DNA of 64,000 bases, from positions 5,752,001 to 5,816,000 of the forward strand of contig OW051494.1 in assembly GCA_932521035.1 (NCBI GenBank), given 5' to 3'. Numbering within the stretch: position 1 is the stretch's first letter; every line of letters begins with the position of its first letter. The notes under the pieces are model-generated. The model saw only the letters and a list, made by a program, of their open reading frames with translations, was not told the DNA's origin and did no database searches. The position numbers and the translations under genes were made by a program. Shown here in pieces: positions 39,321 through 51,082 of the stretch. Source of the DNA: Oscheius dolichura (lineage: Eukaryota > Nematoda > Chromadorea > Rhabditida > Rhabditidae).

Positions 39321-42300
39321 ATGCTGAAACGATTTGGCGGAACAAATGTATTGTGGAAGCCAAAAAATCCTCACTCATTAGATTATTTGAAGTACGTTTT
39401 TTTGTAAATTTCTATTTAGTTTCAGATATTTACATGGAGTTCTTACAAAAAATGAAAAGGTATCTGATTCAAATCGAAAAATCCTTGTCGAAGCACTACG
39501 AGCGATAGCTGAAATACTCATATGGGGAGATCAAAATGACAGCACAGTTTTCGAGTAAGCATTAAGTAAAATAACGAAAGATTGTTTAGCTTCTTCTTGG
39601 AAAAGCAAATGCTCTCCTTTTTCCTGAATTATATGAAACAGGATAGTGGATCTTTGAATGTGCAGATACTTCAAAATCTGAACATATTATTTGAAAACAT
39701 CCGCCATGAAACTTCTCTTTGTATGCGTGATCTGTGAGCATGTTTAATTATAATTACAGATTTCCTCCTTAGTAACAACATGGTAAATTCAATCATTTCT
39801 CACAGTTTCGACTTTAATAATGAAGAAATTATGGCGTACTATATATCATTTCTCAAGACGCTATCTTTCAAGCTGAATCCATGCACCATACATTTCTTTT
39901 TCATCGAAGTTTGTTATTTTTTTAATATTTTCATTTAAGTTTTGCAATTTTAAAGAAAAGTCCCCACCAGAATGTACCTGAGTTTCCTCTCCTTACTGAA
40001 GCTCTAAAGCTGTATAATTTTTCCGAGAGTATGGTAAGGATAGCGGTTCGTAACATTGTTTTAAATGTTGTTCGTGTAAACGACCCAATGATGCTTGAAT
40101 ACGTCAAAAGCACTATAAAAGTATGTTTTTTTTTTCTAAAAAGATACCGGCATCTTATTTTTTAGCAATATCTTTGTGATCTCATTGATGGTCTCGTGAT
40201 TCAAGCTATAGATTTGGATACATTTGTGCGATCTGCAGAAAATGTTTTAGCTAATCGCGAAAGGCTAAGGGATAAGGTAGTGGGACTTCCGGCTTTTCAC
40301 AACAAAGTTTAAGGTTGATGATTTAATAGATGTTCTTCATTACATTGCTGAACTTTTGGAAGTGGAAGCTATAGCAGAAAAGCTCTCCGAATTAGTTATT
40401 AACAGGTAAAAATTGTTCCACATGTAGCATGAACATTTATCAGATTCCTTGTGCCACTTTTGCTTAATAGCCTGGCACCGCGACGAGATAATGCATCAAT
40501 ACTTGTGACTCCAGTTTCCAGTCTTTTTTTCTTTTCAGAGTTTCTCCTTGTAAGTTGCCGTTTGCTTTCAGACTTCTTGTTTTTAGGTTGTGTCACATCA
40601 AAAAACTGTCCAATGTTTCCTTAGCGCGTTCCTCTTTGAAAATTGTTCTATTTCAAAGACACACTGGGTTCGTGAAGCTGATCACTACAGTTTGATGGGT
40701 TTTGATCATTTTCAAGTAGATGGTGAAAATAGGTTACAAATATTAATTAACCGTTTAAATGTTTTTTTTTAAAATACAGAGCTTTCTTTGATGCCCTCAT
40801 AGGAGCATTTGATTCCTCAAACAACGATGATTATCTATCATTTTATGGATTGATGCTGATATATGCTATACTTCAGAACAGAGGTATTTATATGTTCATT
40901 ATTTATCTATTATGAGTTCCATAATTGGTGCTTCAGCCAGTAAGTTAATCTATCGTGGCGTGTATTTTGTGTTCTTGTGTGCATTCATATTTTTAAAACC
41001 CCCCTTCTGCTAGTTGTAGTTTGCTCTGCGCATACTCTACTGTGGTTGTTACAATTGCGTCCCTAGTGTAGAAAAAAATTCTAAATTTTCAGCTGAAGTT
41101 GGGGAACTTCTTAGCTGTGCTAAAATTCCATTTTTTGAGAGGACACGAGAGAGAAGCAACACTCAAGGGATTGAATTTGGGGAAGAGGTGATTTTAGTTT
41201 GTGTTAATTTAGGATGTATTTCAGGCGCTCACATCTCCAAATACCTTATTAGTGACGTGTGATCAACGCATAATGGATGCTTTACTTTCTGTTGTGGCGG
41301 CTGCCGGAAAAGAAGATAGTCATCTCAGACCAATCACCTTAGAACTTGCCTGTTTAGTTTTGAGACAGCTTCTTTTGTTGATCGATGCAGATCAAGTAAA
41401 CAAACGTCAATATAAATTTTTTTTTCAATTTAGATGCACAATACAATGCAGTCAACAGCAACACGCGTGAGAACAACATTATGCGAAAAACTGTCAGTAT
41501 ATACATATTCTGAAAATTTATTTCTCGAGTGGTTTGAGGACGAGTATGCCGAATTCGAGGTTTGTACAATATCGAATATTTTATTTTAAAAATTTAGGTG
41601 AACCATATTAAGTTTGATGTTATCGGCTATGAAATGTTGCTTCCTCCTTGCTCTACCCCATTGTCGGGGTTGCCCCTCCATAAAAGGTTACCTTCTGGCT
41701 TTGAAGAGAAAATTAGAAATGTATGGTTAAATTCTACAATGCATTTTCTTCCTAGATTATACAATTGTACCTTAGTGCTAGAAAATTGGAAAAAGATCTA
41801 CTGGGTGAATCTGAAACGGAATTACCACTAAATATTTCAATGGATGAGGCCGTCGCAGTTGGTGACTGTATAAATTTAAGTAAGCTTTGTCTTTTTTTAT
41901 GAAGCTTTTTCTTTCAGATAACTCGGATCTTCTATCATGTATAGTGGTATCACAGGGCGAGAGACAATCAAGGTTTTTGGTTACTGATCGACTGCAATTG
42001 ATTCTCGTCGAACCTGATTCTAAAAAAGCCGGATGGGCAATTGTACGATTTGTAGGGCTGTTGCAGGATACTCAAATAAGTGGTGACCCATCCGATTCAC
42101 GCTCATTACACATTATTGTAGAAGGGCAACCATCGAGATTAAAGGTTCGCCACATTTCTTAATACCTCATTATTTTATCAGAAAAGACAGCCCATCCTCA
42201 CTGCAAAATTTATTTTTGATGATCACATTCGTTGTATGGCCGCTAAACAACGCCTAACTAAAGGCAGACAGACGGCTCGGGGAATTAAATTGCAAGCTAT

Positions 42301-42548
42301 AGCAAATGTATTTGGAATCAAACATTCCGAAACGATGTCACCTAGAGCAAATCCCTTCAGAATTGTTAAAGGGTGCGCTCCAGGAAGTGTTAGAAAACAG
42401 GTATGTGATCTAGTTATCACATTATCAAAATTGCATGTGTTTTAAGGTATCTCCGGCCCCTGGATCAGTGTATCATTCTACATCCTCTGTAAACTCTATA
42501 CCTGATGATCCTGATCACCACAAACCGGGACGAATAAAGCACGTGTAA
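39321..42548 (+). CDS. CLEC16A: CLEC16A-like protein (Ema / GOP-1)
   Basis: CLEC16A/Ema/GOP-1 proteins act on endosomes in membrane traffic, autophagy and mitophagy. The N-terminus carries the FPL domain: LVEALRAIAEILIWGDQNDS, then TVFDFFLEKQMLSFFLNYMK, QILQNLNILFENIRHETSL, and IAVRNIVLNVVRVNDPMMLE. The middle has RAFFDALIGAFDSSNNDDYL and RPITLELACLVLRQLLLLID. The C-terminal half has QSRFLVTDRLQLILVEPDSK and GWAIVRFVGLLQDTQISGDP, with a disordered Ser/Pro end. No lectin domain is present; the human name is historical. Introns are mostly short. The stop at 42546-42548 is 104 bp before a TTAA element. Confidence 0.9.
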
Positions 42549-42652
42549 TTTTTGTAGAAAAATTATATTATAATATTGATAAACTGTTAGATAATTCGAT
42601 GTTCTAAGGATATAATGTTCTATTCTATGGATATCGTTTAAATTATAGTGGT

Positions 42653-43029
42653 TTAAAGGAACAATCAGGGAGTTTTTCTGCTACCGTATACAGAAAAAGC
42701 GATTTTTTCATATTTCACTGTTTTCATTATATTTACCTTTGGTGTACATATAGGAATCGTTTAAAATGCAGAAAAAATGAAAAGAAACGATAAAAATAGC
42801 GATACATCATCAAAATGCTGACGAATGCTGATCAAATTTTGACAAAAACGCTCTTCCCAGGCACCGGCGTGCTGACGTCCGTAACTTGGGATGCAGACGT
42901 TGGTCGATATTCGAACGCATTTTTCTCGATATTTTGACATTTTTATGATTTATAAAATAGTGCAGCAATCAGCGAAAAATTCTCTATTTTCTGAGACCTG
43001 GTCGAAAAACTCCCTGACTGTTCCTTTAA
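42653..43029. mobile_element. TTAA-flanked inverted-repeat element, copy 3 (MITE)
   Basis: The element is 377 bp with TTAA at both ends. Terminal repeats begin TTAAAGGAACAATCAGGG on the left and TTAAAGGAACAGTCAGGG (inverted) on the right, and the match extends to about 26 bp with one mismatch. It is non-coding. It ends 21 bp before the GPN1 start codon, so the GPN1 upstream region is largely transposon. Confidence 0.88.
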
Positions 43030-43050
43030 AGAAAATTATATAGGAATAGC

Positions 43051-44277
43051 ATGGCTGAATACGTTCCATCTGCTTCGACAGAAGTCACCGGCCCTAATCC
43101 TGACATGCCGCCAACTGTTATAGTTCTAGGGATGGCAGGTTCAGGAAAAACCTCTTTCATTCAGGTATATTTGCATAAAACACTTCACTTATGCGTTTTA
43201 GCGCCTAAGCGCCACACTTCACGCTAATAAGAACCCACCGTATCTGATCAATTTTGATCCCGCAGTAAATAAGGTGATTTTTTCATCGCGATACACAATT
43301 AATATTTATATTTTTCTTTTAGGTACCCTATCCTGCTAATATAGACATTCGTGATACAGTGAAATATAAAGAAGTTATGAAAGAGTACGGCTTAGGGCCA
43401 AATGGGGCAATTATCACTTGCCTCAATTTGATGTGCACAAGGTTTGATCAAGTGTTAAATCTTGTGCGACAAAGATCTTCTCAATATTCTATGTGCATCA
43501 TTGATACTCCAGGCCAAATTGAAGCATTTACGTGGAGCGCTAGTGGTGCTATTATTACCGATTCGTTAGCAAGCAGCCATCCAACGGTTTAAATTATGAT
43601 TTAATTTTTAAAAGTATATTTAGGTCGTTGTTTATGTTGTGGACACCGCTCGAGCCACAAGTCCCACGACTTTTATGTCCAATATGTTGTACGCTTGCTC
43701 AATCCAATATCGCACCAAGCTTCCATTTTTGGTCGTATTTAATAAGGTATTTCATTTCCCATTTTAATCATAAAATCCTCAGGCTGATATTGTGAATCCA
43801 ACTTTTGCTCAAAAATGGATGAACGATTTTGAAAAATTTGACGAGGCTTTGGACGAAACCAGAAGTAGCTACATGAATGACCTTAGTCGGTCACTTTCGC
43901 TGGTATTAGATGAATTTTATAGTGATCTAAAATCAGGTTTTAAATTTTTTTCTTAAATTTTAACTTTTCCTTAGTTTGTGTTTCTTCGGTAACGGGGGAA
44001 GGATTTGATAAAGTCATTGAAGCTATTCAAGAAAGCGCAAACCAGTACCGTAATGAGTACATACCAATGTATCAGAAAGTCCTTGCAGAGAAAGATAAAT
44101 TAGATCAAGAAGAACATAGATTCAAACGAGAGGTAAATTGTTAGTTTTGTTAAAGTTATTCTCCAGATTGCCCACGAGAAAGATCTACTATCGCAGAATA
44201 TAAATGAAATACCTTTGGAGAAAATACACATTGGTGGTGTAGAAGAAGAAAATAACGAAGATAGAAATCTTATCTGA
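43051..44277 (+). CDS. GPN1: GPN-loop GTPase 1
   Basis: GPN1 (XAB1) works with GPN2/3 in assembly and nuclear import of RNA polymerase II. Visible motifs: P-loop [30 protein letters not shown]; the defining Gly-Pro-Asn loop in [36 protein letters not shown] (G3); and LVVFNKADI (G4 NKAD). The C-terminal helical tail has YMPMYQKVL-like sequence ([19 protein letters not shown]). About nine exons. ATG 43051 lies 7 nt after ATTATATAG. It is the first gene of a four-gene same-strand run. Confidence 0.94.
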
Positions 44278-44409
44278 TGTTACTTTTGTATGCTGTTAAT
44301 GAAAATAATTCAATATTCCTGGTATGAAAACATACGTTTTTTCTCGTCTAAATTCTTAGTTTATTATTTTCCATGCACACCTAAATTTGAGTTTAACAAG
44401 TTTAGGTGG

Positions 44410-46165
44410 ATGGGTAAAACGTTTCAGAAGGCTTCTATATTAATAGGAAAGACAGAAGAAACACCTTCTGTTCTCGAAGCTGTCCAGTTTCATGGCATTA
44501 ATTTCACCAAAAATGATGCACTTGTCAAAGAAGTCGCCGATTTGTACAAATCCCGTACTCTTCATGAATTAGTTGAAAATTCCCATATAGCCGCGCGTCA
44601 CCTTCAGGTTTGGTTTGGTTATTTTGTTCATTTTAAGTTCAGGAGGTTGGTCTTATGGATAGCGCTGTAGCCCTTATCGATACTGCAGCTTCTTCTAATG
44701 GGTACGTGGTTAATTTCGTGGTGAAAGAGCCTAAGGTATGATTTTTATACAAAAAATTTTTATAAAGCTAATTTTTAGCCTTATATACTTGGTGTAAAAT
44801 GCGGTATGAGTACGAGTGGCGATGCCGATGTTTCGCTTACGGGAGGGTGCCAGAGCATTGGTGGCCGTGGAGAATCGCTAAACACAGCTTATACGTATAC
44901 AGTCAAGGTAATGCATACAAGAAATCCTTAGGTTTTATAGGGAGATCATAATTTCAACGTAACTTATAATAAACCCCAACTTGGGTGGCAGGTATATTCC
45001 AATCATGGTGTATCAGCTTATAGGTAATGGAATATCAACTTTATACATATATTTTTTAGATCATTAGCCTTTTTGCCTTGGAATCATTCAAATTTAGATG
45101 AAAATGCGTTAGTATTTCATTATAATGGCCAAATGTGGAAGAAGCGGCTCCTTCACTCCATAAAATTCAATGCTGTAACGTTTTTTTTCTATTTACCACT
45201 TGAATTAGATATGGAGAACATTGAGGGCTGGAGACGAATCTGCGTTCACTATTAGGGAGCATGCCGGTCATACTATGAAATTTTCACTGGACAACAGTAT
45301 TGCCATGGATAGCAGAGACCGACCCCTTTTAGCTACAAAGGGAATATTATGTAAGTTCACCTAAAAGCCGAAATATGTTTATAGTTCGTGTCGCACAAGA
45401 ATTTGCGGGGCCCTTTGGCGACTCCTCCTTCCTAAGACACCAGATAGATTTTCAGGTTAATCATTTTTTTTCTCTTAATGTGCATATTACAGGCAGCTAC
45501 TTCCCTCCCGTTTAACACAATTTTATCTGCTACAATCCAGGGAAAACACGTACGGGCCCTTGGTGATAGAGAAGTGCATGTTCTCGATAGGGTGTATCTT
45601 GGTGGACAACATGATCTACGAGGATTTGGTTTAAATTCTCTCGGTCCACGGGAAGACAGTAGCAGCCTTGGTGGAGGATCATCTACAGCCGCCGTTCTAC
45701 ATCTTTATAAGCCCTTATTTCCACCCAATATGGTTTATGCACATGCCTTCGTATCTGGTGGCAGTGTTGCTTCGTTGAAATCAAAGGACGTTTTTACCGA
45801 TTTACAAGAAACAGCAAGAGTTTCAGCAGGCATAGGTATGTCTTTTATATCACCTTAAAGAAGGAAAGCGGTGCCAATTTTGTTTTTCACTATTTCGGGC
45901 ATTTCAAACAATAGGGGAACGCGTCAACAAAGTCTTTGTTGTTACTTTGTTTGTTACTAAAAAAAGAACGGCTAGCTAGCATCAAAACGTTATATGCTAT
46001 GTTTCACAATATTATTTCCATACAAGTTTATTTCTTTCAGGTATTACAGTGGCGGTTAAAAACATTTTCCGTCTTGAACTCAATTATGTTCACCCTCTAA
46101 AATTTGGAGCTTCTGATATCATCAACAGAGGATTTCACATAGGTGCAGGAATAAACTTCTTATAA
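44410..46165 (+). CDS. SAMM50: SAM50-like outer-membrane beta-barrel assembly factor
   Basis: SAM50 is the Omp85-family core of the mitochondrial sorting and assembly machinery. The N-terminal POTRA-like region reads [20 protein letters not shown] to [20 protein letters not shown]. Barrel strands follow, with [20 protein letters not shown] and [14 protein letters not shown]. The Omp85 hallmark is [19 protein letters not shown]. The last strand ends [14 protein letters not shown], a typical beta-signal. It starts 133 bp after the GPN1 stop, with an acceptor CAAGTTTAG 4 nt before ATG. One intron (about 45838-46040) is longer than usual. Confidence 0.92.
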
Positions 46166-46335
46166 CATCATAGACACATGTTAGAATAGCTATCTATAAG
46201 GTTAATGCATAGATATAAGGTTATTATCGTTGAATACATTCATAAATTTTACGTATACTTCCTGTGTTCTTTAATTATGTAGCGTTTAATGCGCTAGTAA
46301 TCTTTACTAACATTTGAGTTAAATTAATATCACAG

Positions 46336-47045
46336 ATGCGCCGTGCTCTGACATTTGTAACTGGAAACGCTGGCAAGCTGCAGGAGATTCGAGCAATTCT
46401 GCCGAATTACGAGGTAATCCGAGTTTGGAACTTTTATTCATCTTCGTATTTACAGATAAAGCATGTTGATGCGGACTTATTTGAATATCAAGGAGATCCA
46501 ATGGAAATAGTCACTCGAAAGCTATTGGATGCTTCGGAAAAATATGACGGCCCCGTGTTGGTTAGTTGATTATGTTTGGTTAAAAATTACTAGGGTTCGG
46601 ATTGAAGATACCAGCCTTTGTTTTGATGCACTTGGTGGCTTGCCTGGGCCATACATCAAGTGGTTTCTTGAAAAACTCGGCCCAGATGGTCTTCCAAAAT
46701 TATTAGGTTTATACATACCATATTTACTGGAATTTATTTTAGCCGGCTTCGAGGATAAGAAAGCTTACGCCATGTGTATTTTTGCCTATACAGAAAACAA
46801 GGGCAAGGGAATAAAAGTTTTCAAAGGTATTGTCAGTGGAACGATCGTTGAGCCACGCGGTGAGCGTAATTTTGGTTGGGATCCAATTTTCCAGGTAGAA
46901 TCAAGCTCTTTTTTATTATTATATTTAATTGTAGCCTGAAGGATTTGACAAGACGTTTGCTGAAATGGATTCTTCTACCAAGAATACCATCAGTCATCGT
47001 TTTAAGGCACTATCATTACTGAAGGAGCACTTGGAGACGGAATGA
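46336..47045 (+). CDS. ITPA: Inosine triphosphate pyrophosphatase (ITPase)
   Basis: ITPase removes ITP, dITP and XTP by hydrolysing them to monophosphates. Family motifs are in order: [58 protein letters not shown] with [27 protein letters not shown], and [20 protein letters not shown]. Length (about 190 residues) is normal. The acceptor ATATCACAG directly abuts the ATG, 171 bp downstream of SAMM50. Confidence 0.95.
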
Positions 47046-47204
47046 AATTGTTTAAACGAATAAACATATTTGTTAAGTCCGTGGAAAGCATGTTCTGCAG
47101 TCTTTCCGAATAATATTTTCTCCATTTATAACATCTGATAGCTTTAATTACTGAAGCGTTTGTCTGTTCATTGGCTGTTCAATTTTTAGCTCGATCGCTA
47201 ATTG

Positions 47205-48806
47205 ATGGGAAACTCTATACTTATGAAATTGCCACGATCAAACCCTGTAAGCAGAAGCTTAGCGGAGCATCTAAAAAATTTGAGGTTATTTTTGTTACTG
47301 GGTGCACTGGAACGGGAAAGAGTGATCTAGGAATTGCCATTGCAAAAAAATATGGCGGTGAAGTAATTAGTGCAGATTCAATGCAGATTTACAAAGGTAT
47401 GGACGTCAAAATTGTACTAATCATGTTTTTTTTTGTTTAGGACTGGATATTGTAACAAATAAAGTAACCGAGGAAGAGACCTCCGGCATACCACACCATC
47501 TTATGAGCTTCCTTGATCCGGTCGTTGACGGTTATAATGTCCAACAGTTTCAGCGGAGCGCTTTAAAACTTATTGGCGTTTGTTAACTAAATTCTACAGT
47601 TAATTTCTTTTTAGGAAATAAGAAAACGGGGGAACATCCCAATTATTGTTGGAGGAACAGCGTATTACATAGAAAGCGTTTTATTCGATGATTATCTCAT
47701 ACAAACCCCAGGTAATCTTTTCGGTGCAACTAATATGTTGCAGAAAATGCTTCGTTGTCTGAATATAAACACTTTACAAATGAACAACTTTATGACTTGC
47801 TCAAAGAGGTTTTCTTTATTTATAACATGTACTGAATTTTTTTAAAGCAAGATCCGGATTCAGCAGCTCTGGTTCATCCAAATAACAGAGCTCGCGTATT
47901 GCGTGCTCTAGATATTTACAAGCTGACTGGGAAGTCGAAAAGTGAACTTCTGCAGGAGCAACACACAAGAAACGGTGCTCAAGGGCGACCCCGTTTTGAG
48001 GACAGCTTGGTGTGAATACCTATACAAGTTAGGATACAAGGTTAATTTTAGGTCATTATTACAGACGCCAATAAAGAGATTCTTGACGGCCGCTTGAATT
48101 CTAGAGTTGAAGCAATGATAAAGTCGGGATTAAAGAACGAATTGGAGGATTTCTATATTGAAGTAAGTTATAAATGAAAATAGATGACCCAAATGTTTAA
48201 GCATGAAGATACTTTGAAAGAAATTACTCACGGTGTACTTCAATGTATTGGACCTAAAGAATTTTTGCCATATCTTCAGTCGAAAGAGTTGTGGAATACA
48301 GAAGAAGGCGAGAGAATCTTTAAGAAAGGCTGCGATAATTTACAACTTCATACACGGCAATATGCTCGAAAACAGAGACGGTGGATAAAGTCAAGATTTT
48401 ATAGAAGATCACTGGGAGACAAGGTAAACCTCATTATCCGCATTACCCATTGACGCTTTAGATTGCTGTGGTCACCGTGGATTCGTCAGTAAAAGAAATG
48501 TTTATCACTGATGGATTGAAACAATTTGATAAATGGATAAACAAAGAAACTATTACTGTGGTTTGGTTTCAGAAATCGCCCCGTTAATCAACATTCAGCA
48601 ACCCAGTAGTGGATTACGGAACAGTGCGGAAGTAAACATGATTTTTCGATGTGATGATTGTAACCGTATTATAAGTGGGAAATCTTCATGGTAACATACT
48701 TCTTTTACATCTTATATTTGATGTTAGGGAACTCCATTTGACGGGGAAGCCACATCGAAGATTGAAAGCTGCCAAGAAAGCCAAAGAATGCTTGCCTGTA
48801 AATTAG
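47205..48806 (+). CDS. TRIT1: tRNA dimethylallyltransferase with C-terminal zinc finger
   Basis: TRIT1 adds isopentenyl to A37 of certain cytosolic and mitochondrial tRNAs. P-loop [92 protein letters not shown]-terminal C2H2/matrin-type finger ([20 protein letters not shown], then KPH) marks the eukaryotic form. The N-terminus [14 protein letters not shown] joins VIFVTG through a 38-nt intron and is basic, as a mitochondrial signal would be. ATG 47205 lies 15 nt after CAATTTTTAG. It is the last gene of the run and convergent with DPAGT1 (61 bp). Confidence 0.93.
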
Positions 48807-48867
48807 AAAAAAAACTCAGCAATAAACTTTACTTTGTAAACTTTTATTTCATTATAACAGTAACAAA

Positions 48868-50480
48868 TTATTGAACAACGTCGTAGAACATACCGGCAAG
48901 ATAAAATCGAATGAAAAATGCAATCAGCGTGAACAGAAATTGAGAGACTAGAAGAGTATGGGTCAACTGTTCCTCGTGCAGCGATCCTCGCCATAGCAGC
49001 GCCAAGTTGAGTATTGTTAAGTTGTTGATTTCAACCCACCTGTGGTGTAATGTATAAGTGTAATCAAAAGAGCCTTACTTTTCTCCATCTTTAACAAACT
49101 TACGCCGATGAAGGAGGCCAACGGATTGGAAGATATTAAGTGCTACATTTCCAAGAAGTTTTAAGTCTGTTTCTTTAAATTCAACGGTGCTCATGTCCAA
49201 CTTAATAGACACGAAGCTACATTAAATGTGTTCAGTATAGCCTTGCCTTATCATTGGATGGATCGAACTTGGGTAGCCGGTGTCTAGGGCATGGTACCCA
49301 ATGGAATAGCTGTGGAATGGAGTAAATGAAGTTAAACACCTACAAAAATTCACAAAACCTTATTTACAAAGCTAACCTGGGGTATAAGGAAAAGTATTAA
49401 TGTTTTACTAAAATGGCCTTGAATAGACACAACTGCCAAAGTCATTCCAGCCCAATAACAGTATGTATCTCCAACGAAAACCTTTGCTGGGTACTAAAGG
49501 AGCAAAAAAATAAAGGAATTTTAACGATAAAAACCTTGTTATAGTAGTAAAGTGCAGCCGAAGTAGCAATAAAGGGTAGTAATATGTATAGCGATATGTG
49601 ATGCTCCCATGAGTTGAGATTAAGTCTATACAACTGAAAATAACATCATTACCATTAACTGACACACATTACCTGTACGACATTGAATGTGGCAACACTA
49701 GCTGCCACAACAATTGATTGCCCACATTCGATTCCGTTGATGCCTGAAATGTCACGCTATTATGACTTTCTAAGATAAACCTGCAACGATATTGATGGCG
49801 TTAGTGCAGAAAATCACAACCATCCCCATAAACACATAATATAAAAAGCTGATGTCTATCATTGTAGGTAACTGATAAATATTGTTAGGAACTACTTGAG
49901 AAAACATGTAGTGGGCAACACCGGGGATGACAATAGTTGTTGAATTGCCTGAATACGCATAACTATTGCCAAATAAAAAGAAGGTACCGGAAAGATAATA
50001 TACCATTAGTAAAGGGAGGGATGACAGAGTAGGAAACAGAAGTTTGTGTCTCCATTTAAGGTCCAAGACGTCATCTGCAAAACCAAGAAGGATAGCAGTA
50101 CAAATGGACAACAGGCCGGAGAGAAAGGCGAGAAGGCGTGAATATGGAAAGTTACTACTAAATTATATTTAGATTACTGATTAAGTAGATATATTACTCA
50201 TTTCCAATAATCCATGGAAGAAAAGGGGTAGGAATAAACATGAACATGACAATGAGGTATACAGCCGCACAAATAACTCCCATAGGTTCTGGCACTGGAT
50301 CTCTGCTAACCTAAACATGAGGAAAACATAAATAAGAGAACTGAAACTAACCTTACATTGGTCTCTACCAAACATCTTGCGCTGTATGAAGATTGGAATA
50401 TATGAACCAATTAGATTATAACAGACATAAGATCCAACTATGCTAAGTCCTGCATTTGCTATCAAACCTATAGGATACAT
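48868..50480 (-). CDS. DPAGT1: UDP-GlcNAc:dolichyl-phosphate GlcNAc-1-P transferase
   Basis: DPAGT1 (ALG7) makes dolichyl-PP-GlcNAc in the ER, the first step of N-glycan precursor synthesis. The protein has many membrane helices. [14 protein letters not shown] starts the cytosolic face. [20 protein letters not shown] gives the catalytic Asp pair. [20 protein letters not shown] gives the NxxNxxxGxNG motif. [20 protein letters not shown] gives the GDT motif. [10 protein letters not shown] follows. The end [14 protein letters not shown] matches the family. An acceptor TTTGTTTCAG abuts the ATG at 50480. Confidence 0.93.
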
Positions 50481-51082
50481 CTGAAACAAATATTTAGTAC
50501 ATACACTTATTCAACTAGATCCACGAAAAATGTATTGGGTTTGAATGGCATTGAAAGCTGTAAAGACACCTATATAATTCTTCCCGATTGACAAAAGAGC
50601 CTGTATACTGTATGCTTTAAAATGCAGCTATGTAAATTTTGGTTCAGTCTAGACTATTTAGAAGACATAAAAGTGGTAGTTTTCAGCACCAGTAAACCCC
50701 CTTAAACCTGGTTCGAGTTCTACGTGGCCAGTATACACGCCCTACAGATAAGCGCACAACTGCCGTAAATTGGATATAAAGCTGATTTTGTTTCCCCAGT
50801 TTGTCTGCAGTTCATTCGGATCGGGAACAATTTAAAAAGGGTGTCCCCTTTTTTTACACGCACAAACACACGACACATTACGCTTCTTGTCTGCAATATA
50901 TCTGACCTTTCCTCTGAAAGTACCGTCACTTGTATGCGAGGGGAAGTTCATGGAGGTTCCTCGCGGCAAACGACATCATTACCTATGTTTGTTTGTCGCT
51001 TGTATTGTTTGTGTCACGGCGTTTCCGGTCCCCTGATATTGTTTACCGTGCCCCGGTGAGCAACTCGCGTTGAAGGAGGGTT
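50481..51082. promoter_or_regulatory. Divergent promoter region, DPAGT1 and Fe65
   Basis: A 602-bp head-to-head spacer that goes from AT-rich to GC-rich at about 50.7-50.9 kb. No gene is visible. Confidence 0.35.
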
